From Sphingomonadaceae bacterium (lineage in GTDB: Bacteria > Pseudomonadota > Alphaproteobacteria > Sphingomonadales > Sphingomonadaceae), in NCBI GenBank assembly GCA_019454625.1, contig JACFNY010000035.1:1-11880 (forward strand): a DNA stretch of 11,880 nucleotides. Reading direction: 5' to 3'. The notes beneath the pieces were generated by a model. That model worked only from the letters and a program-made list of their open reading frames with translations. It was not told where the DNA came from and searched no databases. The stretch's first letter is position 1. Every line of letters starts with the position of its first letter. Of this stretch, positions 1-9,415 are shown in pieces. The position numbers and the translations under genes were made by a program.

Positions 1-528
1 AATTCTCTAAAAGCCTTCTTTGCAGATCGTTTGAAGGTCCAGCAGCGCGAGGCTGGTGTCCGTCATGATCTGATCGATGCCGTGTTTACGCTCGAAGGTG
101 GCAGGGAGGACGATCTCGTCCGGCTGCTGGCGCGCGTGAAGGCGCTTCAGGCGTTCATCGGCACGGATGACGGGGCGAACCTGCTCGCGGGGTACAAGCG
201 CGCGGCGAACATCTTGAAGGCCGAAGCAAAGAAGGGCGCGTTGCCATTCGCGCCGGGTGCGCCGTCCTACACGCCGGAGCCTGCCGAGGGCGCGCTGATC
301 GCGGCGCTCGGCGCGGCTGCGCCGAAGGCGGAGAGCGCCGTCGCGGCGGAGGATTTCGAGGGGGCGATGGCGGCGCTCGCCAGCTTGCGCGCGCCGATCG
401 ACGGGTTTTTCGAGGACGTCACCGTCAACGACGCCGATCCCGAAAAGCGGGCGTTCCGGCTGGCGCTGCTGGTGCGGGTGCGCGATGCGGTGCACCGCGT
501 TGCCGATTTCTCAAGGATTGAGGGGTAG
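1..528 (+). CDS. glyS: Glycyl-tRNA synthetase beta subunit, C-terminal part (5' end outside window)
   Basis: This is the last 175 residues of the beta subunit of the alpha2beta2 bacterial glycyl-tRNA synthetase, which charges tRNA-Gly in the cytoplasm. The frame is open from base 1 (start [12 protein letters not shown]) to the TAG at 526-528, so the gene continues upstream of the window. The opening [14 protein letters not shown] followed by RHDLIDAVF, and the closing block with [10 protein letters not shown] and [19 protein letters not shown], match the conserved C-terminal anticodon-binding region of bacterial GlyS. In that family the last helix pair reads FFDxVxVxxxxxxxRxxRLxLLxxxR. The ATG at 31 is internal, not a start. 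ppdK begins 45 bases downstream on the same strand. The family assignment is confident; catalytic features lie outside the window. Confidence 0.93.
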   Translation, partial: NSLKAFFADRLKVQQREAGVRHDLIDAVFTLEGGREDDLVRLLARVKALQAFIGTDDGANLLAGYKRAANILKAEAKKGALPFAPGAPSYTPEPAEGALIAALGAAAPKAESAVAAEDFEGAMAALASLRAPIDGFFEDVTVNDADPEKRAFRLALLVRVRDAVHRVADFSRIEG

Positions 529-557
529 CGGCGGGCTCTTCATCCGCCGGTGGAAAC

Positions 558-565
558 AAAGGAAG
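558..565 (+). promoter_or_regulatory. Ribosome binding site that sets the ppdK start
   Basis: The purine-rich AAAGGAAG lies 8-9 bases before the ATG at 574. It supports that ATG rather than the in-frame GTG at 550, which has no comparable sequence in front of it. Confidence 0.6.
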
Positions 566-573
566 CGAGCGAC

Positions 574-3240
<2,667 letters not shown>

Positions 3241-3280
3241 GCGAGTTGGCATTGCCCGCCCGCATGTCATGCTCGCGGGC

Positions 3281-3856
3281 ATGAAGCGGTGGGGCATCCG
3301 GCTGCTGGCGGTCATCGCCGGCATTGCGCTCGGGCTCGGCGGCGCATGGCTCTCCGTGCGCGGCGGGCTCGGCGCAGGGTCCGCGAAATCGGGACCGTGG
3401 GTGACGTCCGCCGTCACCGGCTCCGCCGACGCCGACCTGCGGACGCGCGCCACCGTGGCCGTCGCCGGGCTGCTCGCGCTCTCCGCGAAGGAGGCGATCT
3501 ACTTCAACGCCGAGGAGGACAGCGCCGGGGTGCCGCTCGACGGCCGGTGCCGCTACCGCGTGACGGGCCGCGACCCGAAGGCGCGCTGGTGGAGCATCAC
3601 GCTCTACGGCGCCGACCATTTCCTCGCCCCGAACCCCGAGCAGCGCTTCAGCTTCCATGCGCGGAACGTGCCGCGCGCGGGGCACGAGACGTTCGCCTTC
3701 GATGTCGCGCCGACGGGCGCGGGCGATGACTGGCTGCCGACCGGCGGGCAGGCGCGCTTCGCGCTGACGCTGCGCGCCTACAATCCCGATCCCGCCATCA
3801 TCGGCCGCCCGGACCGCGCGAACCTGCCGCGGATCGAGAAGGTCTCGTGCGCATGA
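3281..3856 (+). CDS. DUF1214 domain protein, membrane-anchored
   Basis: 191 residues of unknown biochemical function. Residues 6-25 form one hydrophobic segment (signal anchor or signal peptide) after a short basic N-terminus (MKRWGIR), so the rest is probably periplasmic. The body carries the DUF1214 pattern: KEAIYFNAEED at 70-80, then PLDGRCRYRVTG and ARWWSITLYG, ending with a beta-rich LTLRAYNPDP block. Many DUF1214 domains sit in one chain with an N-terminal DUF1254 domain; here the two are separate adjacent genes, DUF1214 first. The start is uncertain. ATG 3281 puts the basic residues directly before the hydrophobic segment, while an in-frame ATG at 3269 would add four residues. Neither has a strong ribosome binding site, and a GC hairpin (GCCCGC 3258-3263 with GCGGGC 3275-3280) abuts the start. 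It lies 40 bases after ppdK, and its TGA overlaps the next start. Confidence 0.85.
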   Translation: MKRWGIRLLAVIAGIALGLGGAWLSVRGGLGAGSAKSGPWVTSAVTGSADADLRTRATVAVAGLLALSAKEAIYFNAEEDSAGVPLDGRCRYRVTGRDPKARWWSITLYGADHFLAPNPEQRFSFHARNVPRAGHETFAFDVAPTGAGDDWLPTGGQARFALTLRAYNPDPAIIGRPDRANLPRIEKVSCA

Positions 3857-4350
3857 GGTGGCTCGGCCCCTTCGTGCTCGCCGCGCTCGTCGCGCTCGCG
3901 ACGTTCTTCGCGGCGCTGTGGGCGACGCCGCATGTCGTCATGGCGAAGGCGATGCAGAAGCTCGGCGCGGGCGGCGTCAACACGATGCGGCACCAGGGGC
4001 TTCCGAACGCGGAGAACCGCTGGATCGTCCGCCCCAGCCCCGATCTCGCCTACAGCATCTGCGTGTTCGATCTGGCGACGGGGCCGGTCGCTATCGACGC
4101 CTTCGTGCCGCCGCAGCGCTACTGGTCGCTTTCCGTCTTCGATGCGAACACCGACAACATCTTCTCGGTGAACGACCGCGCCGTGAAGGGCGGGCGCCAT
4201 GCGTTGACGCTGTCGAAGGACGGGGCGGGCGGGTCGCTCGCCGTGCCGGGCGGCAAGGGCATCGCGCTGATCCGCATCCTCGTCACCGATGCAGAGGACC
4301 TCGCCGCGATCGATGCGCTCCGTCGCCGCAGCACGTGCGCGCCGGTATGA
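3853..4350 (+). CDS. DUF1254 domain protein, membrane-anchored
   Basis: 165 residues of unknown biochemical function. A hydrophobic N-terminal segment (residues 4-23) suggests an inner-membrane anchor or signal peptide with a periplasmic domain. The DUF1254 hallmarks are present: a short strand pair around SPDLAYSICVFDLATGPV (62-79) and the signature RYWSLSVFDANTDNIFSVND (89-108). The ATG at 3853 overlaps the TGA of the DUF1214 gene as ATGA, which suggests translational coupling; GAGAAGG about 10 bases upstream can act as a ribosome binding site. A GTG at 3847 would add two residues and is less likely. The protein is shorter than single-chain DUF1254-DUF1214 proteins because it holds only one of the two domains. 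It is the last plus-strand gene before a convergent GST gene. Complex formation with the upstream product is an inference from the coupling and from the fused architecture elsewhere. Confidence 0.85.
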   Translation: MRWLGPFVLAALVALATFFAALWATPHVVMAKAMQKLGAGGVNTMRHQGLPNAENRWIVRPSPDLAYSICVFDLATGPVAIDAFVPPQRYWSLSVFDANTDNIFSVNDRAVKGGRHALTLSKDGAGGSLAVPGGKGIALIRILVTDAEDLAAIDALRRRSTCAPV

Positions 4351-4427
4351 CGGGAGTGTGGGGCGGGCGGGCGTTATCCCTGCGTGGCCGTCGGCGGCAC
4401 AATCGTGCGCCCGCAAGACAGGGGCTT

Positions 4428-5057
4428 TCAGGACAGAAACAGCGTTGCCCCGGCTTCCTTCCCGATCGCGCGCCGGTAGCCGTCCCGCGCCTGCATCCGC
4501 GCCCAGTAGGCGGCGACGTTCTCCGGGAACGCGCCGAGCTTCAGCATTTCGGCGAGCCGCAGCGCGTAGGCGAAGCCGATGTCGGCGATGGTGAAGCGGC
4601 CGGCGGCGACATAATCGCGGTCGCCGAGCAGCTTCGCGGCGCCCTTGAGGCGCGAGAAGAACCAGCGCGTGTAGTCCTCCACCGCCTGCGGCAGGCGTCG
4701 CTCCTCCGGCTCGAACACGCCGTAGCGCAGGACGAGCGTCTGCGGAAAGGTGAGCGTGGCGTCGGACTGGTAGAGCCAGTTGAGATAGCGGCCGTAGTCC
4801 TCCTCTTCCGGCTGCACGGCGAGCGGCGTCGGGCCGTGGCGCGCGGTGAGATAGTGGCAGATGCCGCTGGATTCGGTCATCAGCGTGTCGCCGTCGGTGA
4901 ATGTCGGCGTGGTGCCGAAGGGGTTGAGGTCGAGATAATCGGGCTCGGTGACGCGCGGCGGGAACGCCATCAGGCGGAGGTCGTAGGACAGCCCCATTTC
5001 CTCGAGGCACCAGAGCGGCCGGAACGAGCGCGTGCCCGCGCAGTGCCACAGCTTCAT
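4428..5057 (-). CDS. Glutathione S-transferase family protein
   Basis: A 209-residue two-domain cytosolic GST-fold protein. The N-terminal thioredoxin-like domain (about 1-72) opens with MKLWHCAGTRSFRPLWCLEE; Ser11 is a candidate thiol-activating residue by analogy with the family. It contains FGTTPTF with the expected cis-proline at Pro51, and TESSGICHYL, where Glu62-Ser63 is the usual site contacting the glutathione gamma-glutamyl group. The helical C-terminal domain carries the folding N-cap motif FTIADIGFA (155-163). The length is normal. It is the last gene of a minus-strand unit, starting 4 bases after the lipoprotein stop, so co-transcription is likely. The substrate cannot be read from the sequence; detoxification, ring cleavage or a stress role are all possible. 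The call is certain at family level only. Confidence 0.93.
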   Translation of the reverse strand: MKLWHCAGTRSFRPLWCLEEMGLSYDLRLMAFPPRVTEPDYLDLNPFGTTPTFTDGDTLMTESSGICHYLTARHGPTPLAVQPEEEDYGRYLNWLYQSDATLTFPQTLVLRYGVFEPEERRLPQAVEDYTRWFFSRLKGAAKLLGDRDYVAAGRFTIADIGFAYALRLAEMLKLGAFPENVAAYWARMQARDGYRRAIGKEAGATLFLS

Positions 5058-5061
5058 GCGG

Positions 5062-5469
5062 TCAGCATTTCCTGAGGGTGATCGGCGCGCCGCCGTCGCG
5101 CGACACGGTCATCGTGTCCGGGGTCGGATAGGCGAGCGCCCATTCCTCGCGCGACCACTTGCCGCCCGACTGGCAGATCATGCGGCGCTTCTCGTCGCCG
5201 CTCGCGGCGTCGGGGGGCAGGAGGTCGCAGCGCATCCCGGCCTTGGTGAGCAGCTCGTCGTGCCAGAAGCGCCACCAGCCCTCGGTGCACTGGTCGGCGC
5301 TCTCCGCCCAGCGGCCCGCGTAGCGCGGCGGGGGCGGCAGCGGGACGGCGGGTTCGGCCGGCGCCTGCGGCGCCTCCGCTGTTGTCGCGGTCTTCTCCGC
5401 GGGCGTGGATTCGGGTGCGCCGCCGCACGCCGCGAGAGCGGTGAGAAAGAGGACCGCGGCGGTGCGCAT
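5062..5469 (-). CDS. Small hypothetical lipoprotein
   Basis: 135 residues with a clear lipoprotein signal: MRTAAVLFLTALAAC, with lipobox LAAC and Cys15 as the expected acylation site. A low-complexity linker rich in Ala, Pro, Glu and Thr (16-48) leads to a compact domain from about 49. That domain has GRWAESADQC, EGWWRFWHDELL, and cysteines at 61, 81, 99 and the very C-terminus (135). The four even-spaced cysteines could form two disulfides in the periplasm (inference). I do not recognise a named family. The start is set by the overlap with the upstream gene: its TGA and this ATG share a base (TGATG), so translation is probably coupled. The residue after Cys15 is Gly, not Asp, so there is no sign of the inner-membrane retention signal, but sorting cannot be settled from sequence. 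Confidence 0.85.
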   Translation of the reverse strand: MRTAAVLFLTALAACGGAPESTPAEKTATTAEAPQAPAEPAVPLPPPPRYAGRWAESADQCTEGWWRFWHDELLTKAGMRCDLLPPDAASGDEKRRMICQSGGKWSREEWALAYPTPDTMTVSRDGGAPITLRKC

Positions 5470-6092
5470 CAGTCGCTGCCGAGCTTGCCGAAGCGAGCCT
5501 CGTATTCGGTGAGGCGGCCGCTCGCGAGCAGCTTCGCCTGCTCGATGAGATGGTCCTTCTCGATGCGGCCGCGGAAGTTGTCGAGCTTCGCATCGACCAG
5601 CTTCACCTCCTCGGGGCTCCAGTCGGCGATCTGCGCGAAATAGAAAACGCCGACCTCGCGGAGCCGCGCGGCAAGGCGCGGGCCGACGCCTTTCAGCAGC
5701 GACAGGTCGTCGGTCGGGCCGACCGGCGCCTCGAGGAAGGTGGGCAGCTTGCGGCCCGGTTTCCAGCCGATTCCGGGGGTCGGGGCCGTACTCGGCGGGC
5801 TGTCGGCGGCGGGCGGCGTACCGGCGCTTTCCGTCTTGCGGGCGGCCTTTTCGCGGCGCAGCCGGTCGACCTCGTCGGCAAGCGGCTTCACCTGGTCGCG
5901 CGCGGAGGCAAGCTCCTTTTCCAGCCGCGCGATCTCCGCGCCGGCGCTCGCCAGCCGCGCTGCGGCCTGATCGTGCTCGGCCTGCAAGAGCTCCAGCTTC
6001 GCCGTGCCGCGGAACAGCGCCCAGCCGAGCGCCAGCCCGACGACAAGGCCGGGCAGGCCGAATGTCAGCAGCGCGGAGATGTCGATGGGCAT
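5469..6092 (-). CDS. Membrane-anchored coiled-coil protein with C-terminal helix-hairpin-helix domain
   Basis: 207 residues in three parts. A transmembrane segment (about 8-27, LLTFGLPGLVVGLALGWALF) is followed by a charged heptad-like coiled coil (about 31-86) and a Pro/Ser/Thr/Ala linker (about 89-126). The C-terminal domain (about 127-207) contains LLKGVGPRLAARLREVG, a helix-hairpin-helix resembling the domain often annotated as a predicted flap-endonuclease-like 5' nuclease. These domains usually bind DNA or proteins; no nuclease active site is visible, so enzyme activity should not be assumed. The ATG at 6092 has AAGGA 7 bases upstream. The frame stays open to 6161, but that extension is Arg-rich, lacks a ribosome binding site and would bury the membrane segment. 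It is first in a unit with the lipoprotein (TGATG overlap) and the GST gene, and is divergent from the CoA-transferase gene. Confidence 0.85.
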   Translation of the reverse strand: MPIDISALLTFGLPGLVVGLALGWALFRGTAKLELLQAEHDQAAARLASAGAEIARLEKELASARDQVKPLADEVDRLRREKAARKTESAGTPPAADSPPSTAPTPGIGWKPGRKLPTFLEAPVGPTDDLSLLKGVGPRLAARLREVGVFYFAQIADWSPEEVKLVDAKLDNFRGRIEKDHLIEQAKLLASGRLTEYEARFGKLGSD

Positions 6093-6125
6093 GGTCCTGT
6101 CCTTGCTTGGCCTGACTCTCCCAAA

Positions 6126-6153
6126 CTGATAGCGCGGTCGCCGCCGAATCCAA
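6126..6153 (-). promoter_or_regulatory. Possible weak promoter for the HhH-lipoprotein-GST unit
   Basis: Reading the minus strand of the 74-base divergent gap, TTGGAT (6153-6148) and TATCAG (6131-6126) are 16 bases apart, resembling a weak sigma-70-type promoter (3/6 and 4/6 matches to the E. coli consensus). Part of it overlaps the ribosome binding site of the divergent CoA-transferase gene. In high-GC DNA such matches are often chance, so this is tentative. No better candidate was found for the plus-strand gene in the same gap. Confidence 0.22.
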
Positions 6154-6157
6154 GGAG
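6152..6157 (+). promoter_or_regulatory. Strong ribosome binding site of the CoA-transferase gene
   Basis: AAGGAG lies 9 bases before the ATG at 6167, one of the best Shine-Dalgarno matches in the window, and fixes that start. Confidence 0.7.
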
Positions 6158-6166
6158 ACAATCTCG

Positions 6167-7387
6167 ATGGGACCGCTTTCCGGCCTCAAGGTGCTCGATC
6201 TTTCCCGCGTGCTCGCGGGGCCGTGGGCGACGCAGATCCTCGCCGATCTCGGCGCCGATGTGGTGAAGGTGGAGCGGCCCGGCGCGGGCGACGACACGCG
6301 AAGCTGGGGGCCGCCGTTCATCACGGGCGCGGACGGCACGCAGGGCGACGCCGCCTATTACCTCTCGGCGAACCGCAACAAGCAGAGCCTCGCCATCGAC
6401 ATCGCCGATCCGCGCGGCGCGGCGCTGGTGCGGCGGCTGGCGGAGGGCGCGGACGTGGTCGTCGAGAACTTCAAGGCGGGCGGGCTTGCCCGCTACGGGC
6501 TCGACTATGCGGGACTTTCGGCGGTGAAGCCCGACATCGTCTATTGCTCGGTCACCGGCTTCGGGCAGGACGGGCCGAACGCCGAGCGGCCCGGCTACGA
6601 TTTCGTCGTCCAGGCGATGGCGGGGCTGATGAGCATCACCGGCCCCGCAGGCGGCCAGCCGACCAAGGCGGGCGTCGCCATCGCCGACATCACCACGGGC
6701 CTCTACGCGGCCATCGCCATCCTCGCCGCGCTCCGCCACCGCGATGCGACCGGCGAGGGGCAGCACATCGACATGGCGCTGTTCGACACGACGCTCGGCT
6801 GGATGGCGAACCAGGCGATGAACTATCTCGTCTCGGGCAAGGCGCCGCGCCCGATGGGGAACGCGCACCCCAATATCGTGCCCTATCAGGACTTCCCTAC
6901 GGCGACGCGCCGCATCGCCGTCGCGGTCGGCAACAACGGGCAGTTCCGGGCCTTCGCGAAGGCGCTCGGGCATCCCGAATGGAGCGACGATCCGCGCTAT
7001 GCCGCGGGTTCGGCGCGCGTGGCGAACCGCGAGGCGCTGGTCGCCGAGATCGAGGCGGTGCTCGTGCGGGAGCCCGCCGAGCGCTGGCTGGCCGCGCTCG
7101 ACGCGGCGGGCGTTCCCGCCGGGCCGGTCAACGATCTCGCGCAGGCGTTCGCGGAGGAGCAGACCAAGGCGCGCGGGCTGGTGATCGAGCAGCCGCACCC
7201 GCTCGCGGGCACCGTGCGGACGATGGCGCAGCCGATGCGCTTTTCGAAGACGCCGCCCGACTATGCGAAAGCGCCGCCGGAGCTCGGCGCGGACAGCGCG
7301 GCCGTGCTGCGTGCAGCAGGCGTTTCCGATGCGGAGATCGTGGCGCTGGCGGCGGCGGGCGTCGTCGAAACGAACGCCCGCGCCTGA
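6167..7387 (+). CDS. Family III CoA-transferase (CaiB/BaiF type)
   Basis: A 406-residue cytoplasmic enzyme of the formyl-CoA transferase/CaiB/BaiF family, which moves CoA between carboxylic acids. The N-terminus has the standard LKVLDLSRVLAGPWATQILADLGADVVKVE, shown here only as family pattern: LxxLDLSRVLAGP, then GADVVKVERP. It continues with ANRNKQSLAID, VVVENFKAGG, GFGQDGP and RPGYDFVVQAMAG. Asp174, in GVAIADITTGLYAA, aligns with the aspartate that forms the acyl-enzyme anhydride in this family. GEGQHIDMALFDT is the usual following block. Length is typical. The true substrate pair cannot be inferred: the neighbours are unrelated to acyl-CoA metabolism. It appears to be a single-gene unit, divergent from the HhH gene and ending 3 bases from the convergent tadC stop, which leaves no room for a separate terminator. 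Confidence 0.94.
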   Translation: MGPLSGLKVLDLSRVLAGPWATQILADLGADVVKVERPGAGDDTRSWGPPFITGADGTQGDAAYYLSANRNKQSLAIDIADPRGAALVRRLAEGADVVVENFKAGGLARYGLDYAGLSAVKPDIVYCSVTGFGQDGPNAERPGYDFVVQAMAGLMSITGPAGGQPTKAGVAIADITTGLYAAIAILAALRHRDATGEGQHIDMALFDTTLGWMANQAMNYLVSGKAPRPMGNAHPNIVPYQDFPTATRRIAVAVGNNGQFRAFAKALGHPEWSDDPRYAAGSARVANREALVAEIEAVLVREPAERWLAALDAAGVPAGPVNDLAQAFAEEQTKARGLVIEQPHPLAGTVRTMAQPMRFSKTPPDYAKAPPELGADSAAVLRAAGVSDAEIVALAAAGVVETNARA

Positions 7388-7390
7388 TGC

Positions 7391-8371
7391 CTACTTGGTG
7401 AAGTTGTCCGCGATCGCGCAGGCCGCCGGCCCGAGGATCACGACGAACAGCACCGGCAGGATGAACAGGATGAGCGGCACGGTCATGATCGCCGGAAGCC
7501 GCGCGGCCTTTTCCTCGGCGCGCATCATGCGCTCGTTGCGGAATTCGGCCGACAGCACGCGCAGGGACGAGGCGAGCGGCGTGCCGTACTTCTCGGTCTG
7601 GATCATGGTTGTCACGACGCCGCGCAGCGCCTCGAGATCGACGCGGTTCGCGAGGTTCTCGAACGCCTGCCTGCGGTCGGTGAGGAAGCCGAGCTCGATC
7701 GCCGTCAGCGCGAATTCGTCGGCGAGCTCGGGATAGCCGTTGCCGAGCTCCTTGGCGACGCGGTTGAACGCGGCGTCGACGGTGAGGCCGGCCTCGGCGC
7801 AGATCACAAGCAGGTCGAGCGCGTCGGGAAGGCCCTTGCGGATCGCGTCCGAGCGCTTGGTGACGAGGTTCTTCACGTAGAGGTCGGGCGCCTTGTAGCC
7901 GAGCAGCAGCGCGCCGCCGACGATCATCGCCTTCGTCGAGGACGCGTAGTCCGGGAACCCGCCGAGGCCGTAGATGTAGAAGGCGACGAGGGCGCCGAGC
8001 GCGAACGGCGCGATCAGGCGGCCGAACAGGAACAGCACGACCGCGTCCTTGGAGCGGATGCCGGCCTGCACCAGCTTCACTTCGGCGAGCTTGGTCTGCT
8101 CGTCCTGCATGACCGACATCTTCTTGAGGATGCCGCGCATGAAATCCGTGGCCTCGGCCCTCGCGGCGAGGCTGGAGCGGCGGCGCGGCGCGACGATACC
8201 GGCCTTGAGCTGCTCGCGGCGGTCCTGCAGCGCCTTGACGCGGCCGCGCATCGGATCGCGGACGGTCGCCACCGACCAGACCGCGACCATCATGGCGAAG
8301 ACACCGAGCGCTGCGAGCAGCGTGGCGAGATCGGTCCCGGTCATGCCGAGAAGCAGGGTTTTCTCTTCCAT
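7391..8371 (-). CDS. tadC: Tad pilus inner-membrane platform protein TadC (type II secretion F family)
   Basis: A 326-residue polytopic inner-membrane protein, one of the two GspF-like platform subunits of the Tad/Flp pilus machine that work with the TadA motor. A first membrane segment spans about 14-33. A cytoplasmic stretch follows, then hydrophobic segments at about 111-134 and 147-159, then the T2SSF helical domain from about 180 (GLPDALDLLVICAEAGLTVDAAFNRVA). That domain includes GTPLASSLRVLSAEFRNERMMRAEEKA, quoted here as GTPLASSLRVLS and AEEKAARLP. A last membrane segment lies at about 295-316. The length and the order after tadB identify it as TadC. Its ATG shares a base with the tadB TGA (TGATG), so translation is probably coupled. 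It is the last tad gene visible on this side; other tad genes must lie elsewhere. Confidence 0.93.
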   Translation of the reverse strand: MEEKTLLLGMTGTDLATLLAALGVFAMMVAVWSVATVRDPMRGRVKALQDRREQLKAGIVAPRRRSSLAARAEATDFMRGILKKMSVMQDEQTKLAEVKLVQAGIRSKDAVVLFLFGRLIAPFALGALVAFYIYGLGGFPDYASSTKAMIVGGALLLGYKAPDLYVKNLVTKRSDAIRKGLPDALDLLVICAEAGLTVDAAFNRVAKELGNGYPELADEFALTAIELGFLTDRRQAFENLANRVDLEALRGVVTTMIQTEKYGTPLASSLRVLSAEFRNERMMRAEEKAARLPAIMTVPLILFILPVLFVVILGPAACAIADNFTK

Positions 8372-9345
8372 CAGATTTCGAAGCTCACCATCTTGGCCAT
8401 GATAAAGGCGCCGATTGACATCCAGATGAGGCCGCCGATGCCCGCCACCATCAGGCGCGGATCGGTGAAGAACGGCTGGAGGTAGGAGGGGTTCATCATG
8501 TACACCAGCGTGAACACGATGAACGGCAGCGCGCCGACGATGTAGGCCGAGGCCTTCGATTCGGACGACATCGCCCGGATCTTCAGCTTCATCTGCGCGC
8601 GCTTCCTCAGCACGTCGGCGAGGTTGTTCAGCGTTTCGGCGAGGTTGCCGCCCGTCTCGCGCTGGATCGACAGCGTGATGACGAAGAACTGGAACTCGGG
8701 CGTCGCGAGGCGGTTCGCGGTTTCCTGCAAGGCCTGCTCCATCGTGCGGCCGATGCGGATCTTGTCGGAGACCTGCCGGAACTCGTAGCCGACCGGGTCC
8801 ATGATCTCCTTGCCGACGACGCCGATGGATTCGGAGATCGGCAGACCCGACCGGAGGCCGCGCACGAGAAGGTCGATCGCGTCCGGGAAGCGGTCGTTGA
8901 AGTTCTTGACGCGCTTCTTGATGAAGAAGCTCACCACCATGTGCGGGAGGAACAGGCCGAAGAACAGGCCGGCCAGCGCGGCGAGCCCCATCGGCGCGCC
9001 GGAACTCGAAATGGCGATGAAGACGAGCGCCAGGATGCCGAGGCTCGCGACCGCGTACTGGCCGAGCGACCAGGACTTGCCGGTGCGCTCCAGCCGCTGG
9101 CGAAGCAGCGCCCGGTTCGGGATGAAGCCCTGGAACATGTTGTCGAGCCTGCTCTCGCGCGAGGCGAGGATGCGGCGCATCTGCACCTGCGCGAGCACCT
9201 CGCGCGAGGAGGAATGCCGCTCGCGCAGCTGTTCCAGCCGCTTCGCGCCGCGCTTCGCGTTGCCGTCGCCGCTCATCAGAATGATCAGCGCCAGCACCAG
9301 GAAGACGCCGCCGAAGATCACGGCGATCATCAGGTCACGGCTCAT
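8371..9345 (-). CDS. tadB: Tad pilus inner-membrane platform protein TadB (type II secretion F family)
   Basis: A 324-residue polytopic inner-membrane protein that pairs with TadC as the platform of the Tad/Flp pilus machine. A first membrane segment (about 7-24) is followed by a basic cytoplasmic stretch, two adjacent segments (about 98-114 and 118-138), the T2SSF domain from about 153 (RFPDAIDLLVRGLRSGLPIS, then GRTMEQALQETANRL and ETGGNLAETLNNLADVLRKR), and two C-terminal segments (about 266-284 and 298-320). I chose ATG 9345 because GGAG lies 8 bases upstream and because the displaced tadA tail would end there as an ATGA overlap. An in-frame GTG at 9354 would add three residues. The gene ends in a TGATG overlap with tadC. 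Confidence 0.93.
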   Translation of the reverse strand: MSRDLMIAVIFGGVFLVLALIILMSGDGNAKRGAKRLEQLRERHSSSREVLAQVQMRRILASRESRLDNMFQGFIPNRALLRQRLERTGKSWSLGQYAVASLGILALVFIAISSSGAPMGLAALAGLFFGLFLPHMVVSFFIKKRVKNFNDRFPDAIDLLVRGLRSGLPISESIGVVGKEIMDPVGYEFRQVSDKIRIGRTMEQALQETANRLATPEFQFFVITLSIQRETGGNLAETLNNLADVLRKRAQMKLKIRAMSSESKASAYIVGALPFIVFTLVYMMNPSYLQPFFTDPRLMVAGIGGLIWMSIGAFIMAKMVSFEI

Positions 9346-9415
9346 CCCATACACTCCATCAATGCGCGGCCGAGGCCGAAATATTCCGCGCCGATCAGCA
9401 GATAGCCCTGGCCGG
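9342..9415 (-). pseudogene. Displaced C-terminal tail of tadA in the -1 frame
   Basis: Reading the minus strand in the frame one base back from tadA gives about 24 codons that include YLLIGAEYFGLGRALMECMG and end in TGA at 9344-9342. The YFGL-containing amphipathic ending is what I expect at the C-terminus of CpaF/TadA proteins, and its stop overlaps the tadB ATG as ATGA, the close spacing expected for this operon. It therefore looks like the genuine 3' end of tadA separated by a single-base loss (or two-base gain) somewhere around 9380-9430. It could be a sequencing error. Confidence 0.7.

Noticed and set aside
550..552. GTG as the ppdK start
   Set aside because: No ribosome binding site in front; ATG 574 has AAAGGAAG at the right distance and gives the usual PPDK N-terminus.
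3264..3284. A six-codon ORF (MSCSRA) ending at an ATGA overlap with the DUF1214 start
   Set aside because: It has no ribosome binding site and is short enough to be chance; a leader-peptide role would need conservation data.
4351..4427. Possible terminator in the convergent gap after the DUF1254 gene
   Set aside because: The 7-base inverted repeat (GCGGGCG 4367-4373 / CGCCCGC 4408-4414) has a 34-base loop, and the small bulged GCAC/GTGC stem has no T-run on either strand. GC-rich DNA gives such matches by chance.
3858..5075. A 405-codon plus-strand open frame through DUF1254 and opposite the GST gene
   Set aside because: It crosses two well-supported genes in other frames, is Arg-rich and low in complexity; a codon-bias shadow.
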